This document shows, piece by piece, positions 12,105-23,614 of a stretch of DNA of 64,000 bases. Source of the DNA: Solanum dulcamara. Taxonomy: Eukaryota > Streptophyta > Magnoliopsida > Solanales > Solanaceae. The notes below the pieces were generated by a model. It did not search any database and had not been told where the DNA came from. It was given only the letters and a program-made list of their open reading frames with translations. Numbering within the stretch: the stretch's first letter is position 1; each line of letters begins with the position of its first letter. Position numbers and translations under genes: made by a program. Location: NCBI RefSeq assembly GCF_947179165.1, contig NC_077239.1, forward strand, positions 14,762,001-14,826,000, in the 5' to 3' direction.

Positions 12105-14816
12105 ATGGCTGTTGAGATCACTCAGTTTTTGTTGGCTGCTCAATCAGCAGATGCCAAGATTCGGACCGAGGCAGAGTCTAATCTTAGTCAGTTCCGAGAC
12201 CAAAACCTTCCGGGATTTTTTCTTTCACTAGCTGTTGAGCTCTCAAATGATGGAAAGCCTACTGAATCTCGTAGACTAGCTGGTATTGTGCTTAAAAACT
12301 CACTGGATGCTAAAGAAACTGTCAGGAAACAACAACTTGTTCAACAGTGGCTGACAATTGATTCATCTTGTAAGTCCCAAATTAAAAGCTTGCTTCTGAG
12401 CTGCCTTGGATCATCTGTACGCGAGGCAAGTCACACCGCTTCCCAAGTGATTGCTAAAATAGCTTCCATTGAAGTTCCTCAGAAACAATGGCCAGAGCTC
12501 ATTGGTTCACTGCTGGTTAACATGACACAACAAGGAAGTCCTGCATCTGTGAAACAGGCGACCTTGGAAACACTTGGTTATGTGTGTGAGGAGATATCTC
12601 ACCATGATCTTGTCCAAGATGAAGTAAACTCTGTTCTCACAGCTGTTGTGCAAGGTATGAATGTTGAGGAGAAAAGTGTTGAAGTCAGACTAGCTGCTAC
12701 TAGAGCTTTGTATAATGCTCTGGATTTTGCTCAGACAAACTTTGACAATGAGATGGAGAGAAATTATATTATGAAGGTCATCTGTGAGGCAGCAACAGCA
12801 AAGGAGGGACAGTTAAGGCAGGCTGCTTTTGAGTGTCTTGTTTCTATTGCGTCGACGTATTATGAGTTGCTTGAACCTTACATGCAGACTCTCTTCCAGT
12901 TGACAGCTAAAGCAGTAAAAGAAGATGAGGAGGCTGTTGCCCTTCAAGCAATTGAATTCTGGAGTTCTATCTGTGATGAAGAGATAGAGCTTCAAGACTA
13001 TGAGGTCCCTGACAGTGGGGATTCCAGTGTGCAACATTCCCATTTCATTGAGAAGGCCCTCGAAGTATTAGTTCCAATGCTGCTGGAAACGTTATTGAAA
13101 CAGGATGAAGAACAGGACCAGGATGATGACATCTGGAATCTGGCTATGGCTGGTGGAACATGTCTTGGTCTTGTTGCCAGAACTGTCGGAGATGCTGTTG
13201 TTCCCCTTGTAATGCCTTTTGTGGAGGCTAACATAATGAAACCTGATTGGCGCTCTCGCGAGGCTGCCATATATGCATTTGGCTCAATACTTGAAGGTCC
13301 AAGCATTGAGAAGCTATCTCCCATGGTCCATGCTGGATTAAAGCATCTGCTTGACGCGATGAAGGATAATAATGAGCACATTAGAGATACCACAGCATGG
13401 ACTCTTAGCCGTATCTTTGAGTTGCTGCACACTCCAGCTTCTGGATTTTCAGTAATCACACCAGCCAACCTCCAACAAATTGTGGAAGTTCTGTTAGATA
13501 GTATAAAAGATGTCCCTCATGTTGCCGAAAAAGTTTGTGGGGCTATCTATTTTCTTTTTCAAGGATATGAGGATGCTGGGACAAGCTCATCTCTGCTCAC
13601 TCCATTTATAACTCAGATTATTAGTTCTCTTATTGCAACGGCTGATCGGCCAGACAGTGGTTCTAAGCTCAGAACCACGGCATATGAAACCTTGAATGAA
13701 GTTGTTAGGTGCTCTAATCTTTCTGAAACATCTCAGATTATTAATCACCTTTGCCCTGTTATAATGGACAAGTTGGCACAAACTTTTGAGCTTCAGATTT
13801 TATCCTCTGATGATAGAGAAAAACAGGGAGATCTACAGGCTTCTCTTTGTGGTGTACTCCAGGTTATCATTCAGAAGCTAAGTAGTGCTGATGAAACCAA
13901 GGCTATAATACTCCAAGTTGCTGACCGTATCATGATGTTGTTCCTGAAGGTCTTCGCCTGTCGTAGCTCAACTGTCCACGAAGAGGCCATGCTTGCAATT
14001 GGTGCTCTGGCCTATGCAACTGGATCAGATTTTTTAAAGTATATGCCAGAGTTTTACAAGTATATTGAGATGGGGCTGCAGAATTTTGAAGAATACCAGG
14101 TTTGTTCCATCTCAGTGGGGGTGGTTGGCGATATTTGTCGTGCATTGGATGACAAGATCTTGCCATACTGTGATGGGATCATGACTCTTCTTCTTAAAGA
14201 TCTGTCTAGCAGTGAACTTAACCGATCTGTAAAACCTCCCATCTTCTCCTGCTTTGGGGATATTGCGCTTGCTATTGGTGAACACTTTGAGAAGTACCTT
14301 CAGTTTGCGTTACCTATGATGCAAAGTGCTGCTCAAATGTGTGCACAACTAGACAATAGTGATGATGAATTGCTAGAGTATGGCAACCAGCTGAGGCGCA
14401 GTATTTTTGAAGCATACTCTGGAATTCTTCAAGGATTTAAGAGTACCAAGGCCAACTTGATGTTACCCCATGCTCCTCATCTCTTGCAGTTCATTGAACT
14501 GGTTGCCAAAGACAGCCCAAGGTATTGTTAACTGAATTTCGTGGACTTTCATTTCTCTTATAATATTTGCACCTTATGAGTTCTGACATGTGTATTGTGG
14601 TTCTTCTGCAGAGATGAGAGTGTAACAAAAGCAGCAGTAGCTGTGTTGGGAGATCTAGCTGATGCTCTTGGTTCCAGTGCAAAGACCATATTCAAAGATC
14701 CTGCATTTCTTGAACAGCTGTTGGGTGAGTGTCTTCAATCTGATGATGAACAGCTGAAAGAAACAGCAACCTGGACACAAGGAATGATTGGGCGCGCCTT
14801 CTCTGTTTGTGGGTGA
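12105..14816 (+). CDS. Importin subunit beta-1 (karyopherin beta, nuclear import receptor)
   Basis: Importin beta carries cargo, often through importin alpha, across the nuclear pore and releases it on RanGTP binding. The model joins 12105-14521 to 14612-14816: the donor CCCAAG|GTATTG at 14521/14522 and acceptor CTGCAG|AGATG at 14611/14612 restore the frame across an AG|A arginine codon. The product is 873 aa, the usual importin beta-1 length. Visible features are an N-terminal importin-beta domain (about residues 20-100, with RRLAGIVLKN), HEAT repeats throughout, and the acidic loop (DEEQDQDDDIWN, about residues 332-345) typical of HEAT 8. The start ATG lies directly after the 5' UTR intron acceptor, and no longer in-frame start exists. 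No frame damage is seen, so the gene looks functional. The only uncertainty is the exact C terminus (ends AFSVCG). Confidence 0.95.
14522..14611 (+). other. Coding intron of importin beta (90 bp)
   Basis: GT...AG intron with a T-rich 3' end (TTCTTCTGCAG). Reading through it gives an early stop seven codons after the donor, whereas splicing gives the full-length C terminus. Confidence 0.85.
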
Positions 14817-15945
14817 GCTGTGTCTTAGAGTTGCTCTTTATCTAGGAATCTTGTTTTTTTCCATCATATTGCTGAGGCTGAAGTTGTCAGGTTACCAAGG
14901 TGGGGTTTACATAATCAACTAAGCTTGCATCTCTTGTGTTGGCTATGAAAGTTGAAATTCTTCCTTTTAAATTTTGGGTATGCAGACTTATAGCTTCAAG
15001 GGTCGAGGTCACCTTGTCTTGGTAGCCTGCTGTTGTTATAACTTTGTCTAGTCTATAATATTACAACTCAGCAGTTTTCTGTCGATCGACTTCCAGTAAC
15101 TCATCATTCTGTGATTCCATCAGAATGGTGTTAAATCAAACGAAAAATTTATTGTGGTAACTTTTCCCCTGTTACTGTTATTCTTACTCTCTGCTGAAGA
15201 TCATTGTGAGTTTTCGTTCTTTCAGATAATATCAGAATTTTATATATTTCATAGTTGTACTAATTCTAATAGTAAGGTTCAGACAAATATGCTTAAATTT
15301 CTAAGAAAACAGGCTAGTACCACCTAATCTAAAATGTTAAAATCTTGACACCAATTTTTTTATGCATTACTTTAAAAAATATATAGTATTATTATTTGTT
15401 ACTGTATGTCTAGATGGTGGTACCACTGGGTTTGTTGTATGTCTAGCTGGGGCAATGCTTGTTTCTTCAATAGTAGGAATTGTGTTTGCTGATAGTCTTT
15501 GTAAATTGGGTAATTGCCTTGGTTGTCAATTGCTCTTACAGCAGTGGCCTCACATCATAAGACAGCCTTTCTTTGCCTTAGAAAGGTCACCTTCTGGTTT
15601 TCAACTTTCCACCATGCACCCTTCTTGTTTGGGGTGGTGGTGGTCGTGTTTTAAACGAAAAGATGAGACAAATGTTGATCACACATTCAGGTGTTTAATT
15701 GACTCAAAAAATGAATTACACTAATGTAACCTATACGCTACATACATAAATTCCTCAAATCCTTTACCTATACGTCCTATCTTTCATGTCATTATGCTGA
15801 GATTGATTTGTATTTGTTTTAGTAGGCTTGCCTAAATGTCGTCTTCTCTAGTTTTACCCATTTTTGTCTCTTTTCTAGTTGTATCCATTTGGTCACTACT
15901 CACTAGCATGTGTGGCCTTTTCTGATTGATACCAACGAAGTTTCC
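14817..15945 (+). other. 3' UTR of importin beta and intergenic DNA
   Basis: The first few hundred bases probably include the 3' UTR, but no decisive polyadenylation signal is picked out. An open frame at 15362-15724 (120 codons) has no recognisable domain and ordinary intergenic composition. Confidence 0.4.
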
Positions 15946-16784
15946 ATTAATGTATGTTGTGCTTGAAAACCCCAGAGAAAAGGTGTAGTCTTTGTGTTAA
16001 TGGAACTTTGGTTAAAAAAGATTGTATCATTCTATTTTTCTTGTTTTTACAGCTTTTATAAGCATTCATTTGTCCTTTTTTTTCTTCCGGGGGGGTGGGG
16101 TCTATGATTTAGTCATTTCTTGATTAGCTAATATTGATTTTGGTTGAAAATCCCAAAAAAGTACATTTTTTTGGAGTTAATTGTAGTATGGTTAAGTTTA
16201 AATGATGAGTCAAGTTTATAAAGGAAATAGTGGGAGTGGTTCTGGTATTGATGGCTGTAAATATAGGCTAATGAGTTTGTTTGATTAAGTTCTTGGTGTT
16301 TTTCTAAGTGAAGGAAAAAGGTGTAAGGTATTTTGATCATCAATACCTGTTTCCTTAGATATCTCACTTAAAAAAACACTACCTTTTTCTCAGATACCTC
16401 ACTTAGAAAACTAGCAAGAACTTGCTCAAACAACTTCTTTAGCCTATGCTTACCACCATCAATATCAAAATCACTCCATCTATTTTCTTTATAAACCCTT
16501 ATCATTTAAACTTGACCATTCTTCCATCTACTCAAAAAGATCATACCTTTTCTCGAATTTTCAAGCACAACCAATATTAATTAATCATAATCAAAAAATG
16601 ACTAAATTCATAAACCTCCATCCCTCAGAAAAAAAGAAAAGAAAAGAAAAAAGAGACCAAATGAATGTGCTTATAAAAGTTGTTAAAACAGGAAAAATAG
16701 AATGATACAATCTATTTAACCAAAGTTCATTAGCACAAAGATTTCACTTTTTTTCTGAGGTTTTCAAGCACAACATACATTAAT
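15946..16784. repeat. Long imperfect inverted repeat (foldback element), arms about 400 bp
   Basis: The outer end ATTAATGTATGTTGTGCTTG at 15946 is matched in reverse complement by the stretch ending at 16784. The arms keep pairing inward through an AGAATGATACAATCT-type stretch and the GTGCTTATAAAAG region down to a centre near 16337, where AGGTATT and AATACCT flank a short loop. The right arm has an internal duplication of about 46 bp (two CTCACTTA... units), and a purine run (GAAAAGAAAAG) lies in it at about 16630-16650. No protein is encoded. It may be a foldback or MITE-type transposon or an inverted duplication able to give a long hairpin RNA. Confidence 0.8.
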
Positions 16785-17340
16785 CAACAAATTCTTAGGT
16801 GAATTGAGACTATTAATTTATATGGCTAAGGGCTCAAAAGTCAAAACTCAAATTTTGAAATATCAAATTCGAATTTAAAAAATCCAATCCAGTCAGGACA
16901 TTATTTGGTTTTGGATTGTAATTTCTTTAATTTGAAAATTAAAATTTTCATATCAAATCCGAAGCGCTTCCTCCACCCACGCACACTTAATTAATCATAT
17001 GGTGACAAGATAATATAAAAAAATAACATGATATTCAGCTAAATTAGAATCTATATCTTTAAGACATTCAAGAATTCCTGTAGAAAGAGTTTGTACATAA
17101 ACAAAAATATAGGATGTGATAAGTGATATTGCAAACATAGGAATGTGATTGACTGATGAGAGATTATGTCTCTCTTCCTTGTTAGCTTGTGAATGTTGAA
17201 TGAGCCCAGAAATAGACTACCTATCTAAATTGCAGAATTAAGAGGAAGAAAAACAGGGTTTGGGTAAACAGAAGCTACTTAATCCCAACAAAGTGGTTAA
17301 ATAAAACAAAAGAAGAGTGTATGTCCTTTATACAGAGTTT
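16785..17340. other. Intergenic DNA, including the 3' flank of the receptor kinase gene
   Basis: AT-rich. The part adjoining 17341 should contain the 3' UTR of the minus-strand kinase gene. Nothing else was recognised. Confidence 0.4.
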
Positions 17341-19362
17341 TCATCTACCACCATTGAGTGAAGTAGATGATATCTGTCCGACGGATAGCGAACGACGTGA
17401 TATATTGATTGTATCACTAGAAAACACTTCCAAGAACTTGGATGTGATTTCATCAACCCTATCAGATCCAATAGTGCTCAACTGCTGCTCAAAAACTGGA
17501 AGTGATTCATCTCCATTGAGGTACTTCATTACTTGTCTCATTGTTGGCCTAGCTTCTGGTCTTGGGTGAGAACAAACAAGCCCAAGTCTCAAAACCATTT
17601 GAACCTCTTTATCTACATAGACTGAGTTTAACCTATGATCAACTGCATCAGTAATATTACCTAGTTGTAAACATTCTATCACCCAATCAGCTAGTACTAA
17701 AGCTCCTTTCCCTGGTTCATAGATAATAGGTGGTCTTCCACTGGCTACTTCAAGAAGTAGTACACCATATGCATACACATCTGTGCCCGTTGAGGCCTTC
17801 CCTGTCCGTGTCAATTCTGGTGCTATGTACCCTATTGTTCCAACAACATTTGTTGTGTGTGAATTCTTGCCATGGTCGTATAATCTCGCTAGTCCAAAAT
17901 CCCCTAACCGACCATTCATTTCACCGTCAATTAGGACGTTACTGCTTTTCACATCTCGATGTATTACCACTTGGTCCCATTCTTCATGCAAGTAAAGAAG
18001 CCCTGCAGCAATCCCTTTGATGATGTTAAATCTCTGATCCCATGTTAGAACAATGTCCCTTTTCTGTCTGTAAAGTAATGAATCAAGACTTCCATTTGGG
18101 ACAAAGTCATACACTAGGAGAAGATCATTCTTGTTCTTGCACCAGCCTTGAAGGTTGATCAAGTGTTTGTGCCTTAACCTGCCTAAGCTTTCGATCTCCG
18201 CTGCAAATTCTCTCATTCCTTGAAGAGAATTGCTTGATATCTTCTTTACTGCCACCTCGGCTCCATTAGTGGGCAAAACACCCTTGTAAACAGCACCAAA
18301 TCCTCCAACTCCAATTAGTCCACTGTCCTTGAATCCCCTGGTTGCCTTGTAAAGGTCTCTATATCGGAACCTGTGAGGACAATCCAGTTCCCAGTCCTCT
18401 AGAACTTCATGTTGCCTCATCCTTCTATAGATATAAGATGCCCCAAGGAGCAGGATAACCGCGGAGCAAAATGTTCCTATCAAGATCCTTTTGAGATGGG
18501 AATTCTTGGAAGATGTTATCACTTCAGGTGGGGCAACAGGTAGCTTATCAAGATTTAAAGGACCAGCAGCTCCATTCAACCGAAAACTCCAACCCAAGAT
18601 GTAATGAGAGCTCGCTTTATCTCCCGTGGCTGCTGAGAAACCAGCATACATAGTTTCGTTCAACACAGGAGACAAATCTACAACCTTACTGATCAGAGGT
18701 GTAATTGGCTTTAGAACATCCATGGGAGATATAGTTACATTTACCACTTTGTTCACTCCATCATAATCAATCCAAGCCTGAATTGATTCTCCTGTTTGTA
18801 GATATACCTCCTCTGTTTTAGAAGTACCATTAACATAGTAATTGGCTGGTTGTGACGCGATAGATTTCATGCTATTGGTGTTGATACCAATGTGATTTCC
18901 ATCTGTGTCCACACCTTCATCATGACCATCCACAGTGTCAAATTCAACCATAAAGATGTGGTTAGTATCTTTGCCATTGTTCGTCTTGTTGAGGACTCCA
19001 AGAAAGTGATCTCCCTCAGCACCTGGAAAACCTGGGGATGGAGATAAGGTGAAAGCCAAGCCAAAGCCACCAAAAGTTTTCTTAAGAGGGACAATGGCGA
19101 AGACGAAGTACGTACTAAATGAAGAAACATTTTTAGTACTGGAGTTGAAAATTGGTACAGGATTGGGGTGGAAAGCATGGCCTATAACATTATATGATCT
19201 ATTAGTGAGTTTAAGTGCACCACTTGGATTGATAATTGCAACTCCATCTCTAATGATATCTGAGTTGTTGAATCCATTGTAAACAAAATCAAAAGATTGA
19301 GCTTTTACTAGAATAGTGCAAAAGATCAATGCAAGATTAACTAGGCAATAGGGATTGTCCAT
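17341..19362 (-). CDS. L-type lectin-domain receptor-like kinase (LecRK)
   Basis: A single-exon plasma-membrane receptor kinase of 673 aa. Domains in order are a signal peptide (about 1-21, ending VKAQ), a legume-lectin ectodomain (about 22-263, with SFDFVYNGF and the metal-site region VEFDTVDGHDEG...DGNHIGIN), one transmembrane helix (about 292-312), and a Ser/Thr kinase domain (about 342-615). Kinase hallmarks are intact: glycine loop GVGGFGAVYKG (351-361), the VAVKK lysine (373), HRDVKSSN (468-475, an RD kinase), DFG (488-490) and APE (514-516). The start at 19362 is chosen because it begins the signal peptide; the longer open frame to 19416 starts with a non-ATG codon and overlaps a TATA box. 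Family knowledge links LecRKs to immunity and stress sensing. Whether this lectin binds sugar or extracellular nucleotides, and which LecRK clade it belongs to, cannot be decided by eye. Confidence 0.95.
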   Translation of the reverse strand: MDNPYCLVNLALIFCTILVKAQSFDFVYNGFNNSDIIRDGVAIINPSGALKLTNRSYNVIGHAFHPNPVPIFNSSTKNVSSFSTYFVFAIVPLKKTFGGFGLAFTLSPSPGFPGAEGDHFLGVLNKTNNGKDTNHIFMVEFDTVDGHDEGVDTDGNHIGINTNSMKSIASQPANYYVNGTSKTEEVYLQTGESIQAWIDYDGVNKVVNVTISPMDVLKPITPLISKVVDLSPVLNETMYAGFSAATGDKASSHYILGWSFRLNGAAGPLNLDKLPVAPPEVITSSKNSHLKRILIGTFCSAVILLLGASYIYRRMRQHEVLEDWELDCPHRFRYRDLYKATRGFKDSGLIGVGGFGAVYKGVLPTNGAEVAVKKISSNSLQGMREFAAEIESLGRLRHKHLINLQGWCKNKNDLLLVYDFVPNGSLDSLLYRQKRDIVLTWDQRFNIIKGIAAGLLYLHEEWDQVVIHRDVKSSNVLIDGEMNGRLGDFGLARLYDHGKNSHTTNVVGTIGYIAPELTRTGKASTGTDVYAYGVLLLEVASGRPPIIYEPGKGALVLADWVIECLQLGNITDAVDHRLNSVYVDKEVQMVLRLGLVCSHPRPEARPTMRQVMKYLNGDESLPVFEQQLSTIGSDRVDEITSKFLEVFSSDTINISRRSLSVGQISSTSLNGGR

Positions 19363-19403
19363 GGAGTTGTTGGAATTACTAAAAATGTTGTGTTTTTGTG
19401 CAA

Positions 19404-19411
19404 TATTTATA
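19404..19411 (-). promoter_or_regulatory. TATA box candidate for the LecRK gene
   Basis: TATAAATA on the minus strand, about 42 bases upstream of the ATG at 19362. If used, the 5' UTR would be only about 10-15 bases, which is short. It excludes a start at 19416. Confidence 0.45.
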
Positions 19412-19419
19412 TTCAACTC

Positions 19420-20140
19420 AAAGAGACAATTGGAACATGCCTTGTATGGAAATGAAGTAGAGGTTTGCTTGTCAAAGTCAATGCTTCCTCGTTAATTTGT
19501 GGAGACTTTGAAACAAGCAAAACAAATGGGAATTGCAAGTTTGAGTGTCCAAAGAAAACATTTAAAAGAAAAATGATCATATCAAGGTCTTTATTGGTTG
19601 ACCTTGAAGTAGCACATGAGAGAGGGAGAGAGGGATTGCCATATACACCATAACTTGAAAGGATTATTTGAACTTTGAACTATTCAACTTTTCTAGAATA
19701 ACAAACAATCAACAAGATCCACACATAAACTTAAGTGGTTCTATTAAGTTGATTCTGTATTTTTGGAGTGTTTGAATTGGTAGTGTAAAAATTGTTCTTT
19801 AGGGTTGGAAAGAAACAATTTTATTTTAGGAATTTAGTTAGTTTTAGTATACACAAAACATGTGGGTCAAACCATGTTTAATTATTTTAATCCCGTTTAC
19901 CTTCCACTCTTCAACTGACTTATGAGGATAAAAAACTTTCCATGTATATGTAACATAATAAACTATTCATGAAAAGGCAAAGAAACTACACATTTGACTA
20001 ATTATATTAAACTTATATGATTGTTTAGTGACTCATAATCATTCCACCTAATCATAATATTATCTTTCTTGATAGATAATCAAATCAAATCAAATCAAAT
20101 GATAGGTCATATGATTTGAATAGAATAACCATGGTATGAT
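19420..20140. other. Upstream region of LecRK, no gene seen
   Basis: Contains a short AATCA tandem stretch near 20083-20100. The open frame at 19465-19653 has no recognisable features. Confidence 0.4.
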
Positions 20141-20144
20141 CGTA

Positions 20145-20275
20145 GTATGATGGCACTTGGTCAAGCGGTTCCCATCATCTAGTGATTTAGGATATCTCTA
20201 TTTCAAGGCGGCAACGGGGATTCAAATTTTCCGGGTGGTAGGATACTACGAAAGGAAGTTGATTATGAATTATCA
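20145..20275 (+). mobile_element. Possible tRNA-derived SINE fragment
   Basis: GGTCAAGCGGTT resembles the A box of a Leu/Ser-type tRNA. About 50 bases later GGGGATTCAAATT resembles a degenerate B box. It does not fold as an intact tRNA and no 3' tail boundary is clear, so a decayed SINE is more likely than a tRNA gene. Confidence 0.3.
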
Positions 20276-22389
20276 ATAAGTTTAAAATTGATTTTTCCTA
20301 GGTCGATATCCAAGCGGTTAATTCTTAACAATAGGTTCTGAAGACTTTTTGGTTCATCATGCTATTGCACCTTGATTTACATACAACAACTTGTTATATT
20401 TCGAATCCTGAAAATGATAAACACTCTTGGAGCACTTTCCTACACAATGTAATATAAATTAGTGGGACCAAATTGGGTTATGATGAGATGATTATATACC
20501 CATATATTAAAAAAAAAGATATACGTCTCTTTTTGAAACCGTGTCTCATTTAATTGATGAATTGCTAATTCAACGTTGACAGGGCAGAAATTCAAGAAAA
20601 ATAGGAGTGGCGTATGGCAAAGGGTTATTGTATTTTCTAGTGATGGAGAAAGGAGTGGTCCATGTTTGTATGACCAATATTTTTGTTTGTGTTAGAAATA
20701 TAGAAGAGTCTTACATTGTTGTGAATATGAAGTCTACCTTTCACCTATCTAATTCTAAGAGGGAATCCTTCTCTTCATTGAATCTGAACTAAATATAAAC
20801 GGAATTTGAGTGGTTAATAATACATGTTGTAATATTGGATTCCTTATAGAAAATTTTCATACCTTAAAGGCGGGTCAAAAACATTATTCTTAAAGATATT
20901 TTACTGATATGGTATATTTTCCAGAATTTCATTAAACTGTTCTACCAGAAACTAGGAGCAGATCAACAATGAAATTTGATAGAGAACAAAATTAAGCACA
21001 ATAGAATATATGAGGAATAATTTCTCTTGATATTTATTCTCTACCAAATGGATGCACTTAAAAATATGTCTATGGATGACATGAAAATGGCTCAAGGATT
21101 TATCACTTTTTTAAATATCTTCTTTAAAGTGAAGCCACTCAATGGTTTGATTTGGATCGGTTATTGATTAAAATCAAAATCAAAATAATTTAGTTGATTT
21201 TTAACTTTCTAAAATCAAACCAGAAAAATAACTGTCGATTTCGTTCGGTTATTTTGTTTTTTTTGTTGGAAACTAATAAGTTTATTGAGGGCATACACAT
21301 CTAGATAGAAACAAACACCTAGTATATGAACAATCCACAGAAAAGCTATTGTGGATTCAATTAAGCAATACTAGAATTATTATGACACGAATAAAGTGAT
21401 TTAATTAAGCAATACTTAAGTCATTATGCACCAAAGATCAAACTATCAAATCTTTATAACAAAAATATAATATACAAGCTCAACAATTGAGAAACTACTC
21501 GGGGGAGGGTGTACAAAAAAATAATATACCAAAATTTAAGTATTGGGTTTGAGAAAATGGTAAAGTTATGAACTTAAGTTAATTAAAATTTAACAAAATA
21601 TTCATATTTTATTTATGAATAATATATAAATAATTATAAAATTTTTGTATATAATTTCTCGATTCAATTTGGTAATTTTTGTGGTATTTTCTTAGTAAAA
21701 TTAAAATCAAATCAAGTTATATCGGTTTTTAAAATTTAAAATCAAACCTAATTAAACCAAACTAAATATCAATTTTTTAATCGATTTGATTCGAATTACG
21801 ATTTAATTTAATTTTTTTAACCATAACCATGAACAACTCTAACTAAAAGTATTTATAGGCAACTAAATGATAGAGATTAATATATGATATGAAGAGAATA
21901 GCCAAAGTTAATAATAGATTTGTTACAATGAGTAATAAAGGGGATTAATGATTATTAATCATGGCTAGTAAAGAATAAAAAAATATTACTTTCTCTATTT
22001 TAATTTATGTGGAACAACTTTAATTTTGAGAGTCAAATAGTTTAACTTTGATTATGAATTAGGCCATGAAAATTTTAAACTTTTTGAAATAAAATCTATA
22101 TATTTGAAATAATGTAAAATGTACTATAAGTCACAATAATTGACAATTCAAAATATCTAAAAGACATATGAAGAATTTACGGCCAAAAAAAAGACTTATA
22201 TGAATTTCCAAACTTGAAAGGTGTCGCATTCATTGGGACGGAAGAAATATAACTTATTTTTTTGAGATATATTTTTTTCCCAATAATCTTCTACATAACT
22301 CAAAAAAATATTAAGGAATAGAATGAAATAAGAAATATTGTTGGATTTTCAAAAATGAGCATGATATGTCGAATATGGTGTCTTTGGTT
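20276..22389. other. AT-rich intergenic DNA with a possible decayed inverted-repeat element
   Basis: Near 21140 a GGTTTGATTTGGATCGGTTA stretch and near 21740-21800 an AATCGATTTGATTCGAATT-type stretch suggest a degraded element with inverted ends, but the match is weak. No gene is supported; the open frame at 20607-20792 has no domain. Confidence 0.3.
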
Positions 22390-23614
22390 GGGGTGTCAAT
22401 AGGAAGGTTTTGTTGAAAAACTATATGCACAGCGGAAGCATACCAAAAATATATTGCTTACATAAAGAATAGATAACACATACGTTTATGCTAGAACACA
22501 TAAATTTTCTGAAATTTAATTCGATAAATACCTCTTGAAACGTGAACAGATACCTTCAAGCGAATCCACAGTTAGACTGCAGTTCTGCGGTCTTCTACAG
22601 TGATCCCAAGTTTACAGCCGAACTCTCTCAACACTTGGGTGGGCAAGTATTGTATAGAAAACCCTACATATCATCTTTTTAAGGTTAGGAGAACCCCTAT
22701 TTATAGGGACATTTTCCCAGTCCGAAAAGAAGAAGAAAATAAGATTCTGAGTTCCAATTAAATATGGGCACTGTAGGGACCACATAATTAATTACTGAAT
22801 TTCCTTATTATGGAAATAATTCAAAATAATTAATTTGAATTATTTTTACCATAATAAATTATAAATCATTCCACTAGAAATTCGTAATTGCACTCCTCTA
22901 TTTATATTTCGGAATTCTCCATTAAACACTTATGTAATTCCTCATGTTAAGATTACAGATACTAATCAATAAATTAAATTACCGACGAATTTAACTTAAA
23001 GATTAATTTTTTTTAGAGCACTACTTAACTTATTTCATATGTCGGATTCATAAATTCACTTGCAAGGTTTGACACAATGAAAACTTTTAATCTTCTCAAA
23101 AAAGGCATATCATCAATCTCTATATCGAGACATGAATTCCATCAACTAACTTATTATTTACCAATATATATTATTATCATCCAATCTACCAGGCATATTG
23201 ACCTATCTCAGAATCTCACCTTTTAATAAATCAAAACGATAATTAATATATACAAATCATAATAGTTATATGAAGATTAAGAATATAAGTACATTTGACA
23301 GTTTAGAGAATATATTTTTGTTAGTCAATCTAAAACAACTATCTCTACTCGGTCCCGTTCAATACATACAAAATGCACTATCACAAGAAGTTCGCTCTGA
23401 TAATCAAGATAAATTATATATAATCTTGTGCTACAATCATAACGATGACTTGTCCAATTTTCATCTTAGATTGTGAACAAAAATACTTCATACTTATAAG
23501 AACCGATGATGTAATCCTTTGTGTATAAGCTAAAATTCTATACACTAAATCATCTACTATATAAGTAAATGGACACATAAACGAATATATGATCTATTAA
23601 AATTGAATAAACAT
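22390..23614 (-). mobile_element. LTR-like retrotransposon fragment
   Basis: On the minus strand there is CTATAAATAG (22698-22707) followed by GGGGTTCTCC, the layout of an LTR promoter and leader, within an otherwise non-coding AT-rich block. No matching second copy exists in the window and no termini were confirmed. The Tat-type element at 23615 may have inserted into its edge. Confidence 0.35.

Noticed and set aside
12998..13468. 156-codon minus-strand frame
   Set aside because: It is an antisense shadow of the importin beta coding exon.
15362..15724. 120-codon open frame downstream of importin beta
   Set aside because: No domain, no homologous look, intergenic composition, and no splice or promoter context.
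19363..19416. N-terminal extension of the LecRK by 18 codons
   Set aside because: It begins with TTG, precedes the signal peptide and overlaps the TATA candidate; the ATG at 19362 starts a proper signal peptide.
20145..20275. Possible tRNA gene
   Set aside because: An A-box-like sequence is present but the B box is degenerate and no cloverleaf or acceptor stem can be formed; listed only as a possible SINE.
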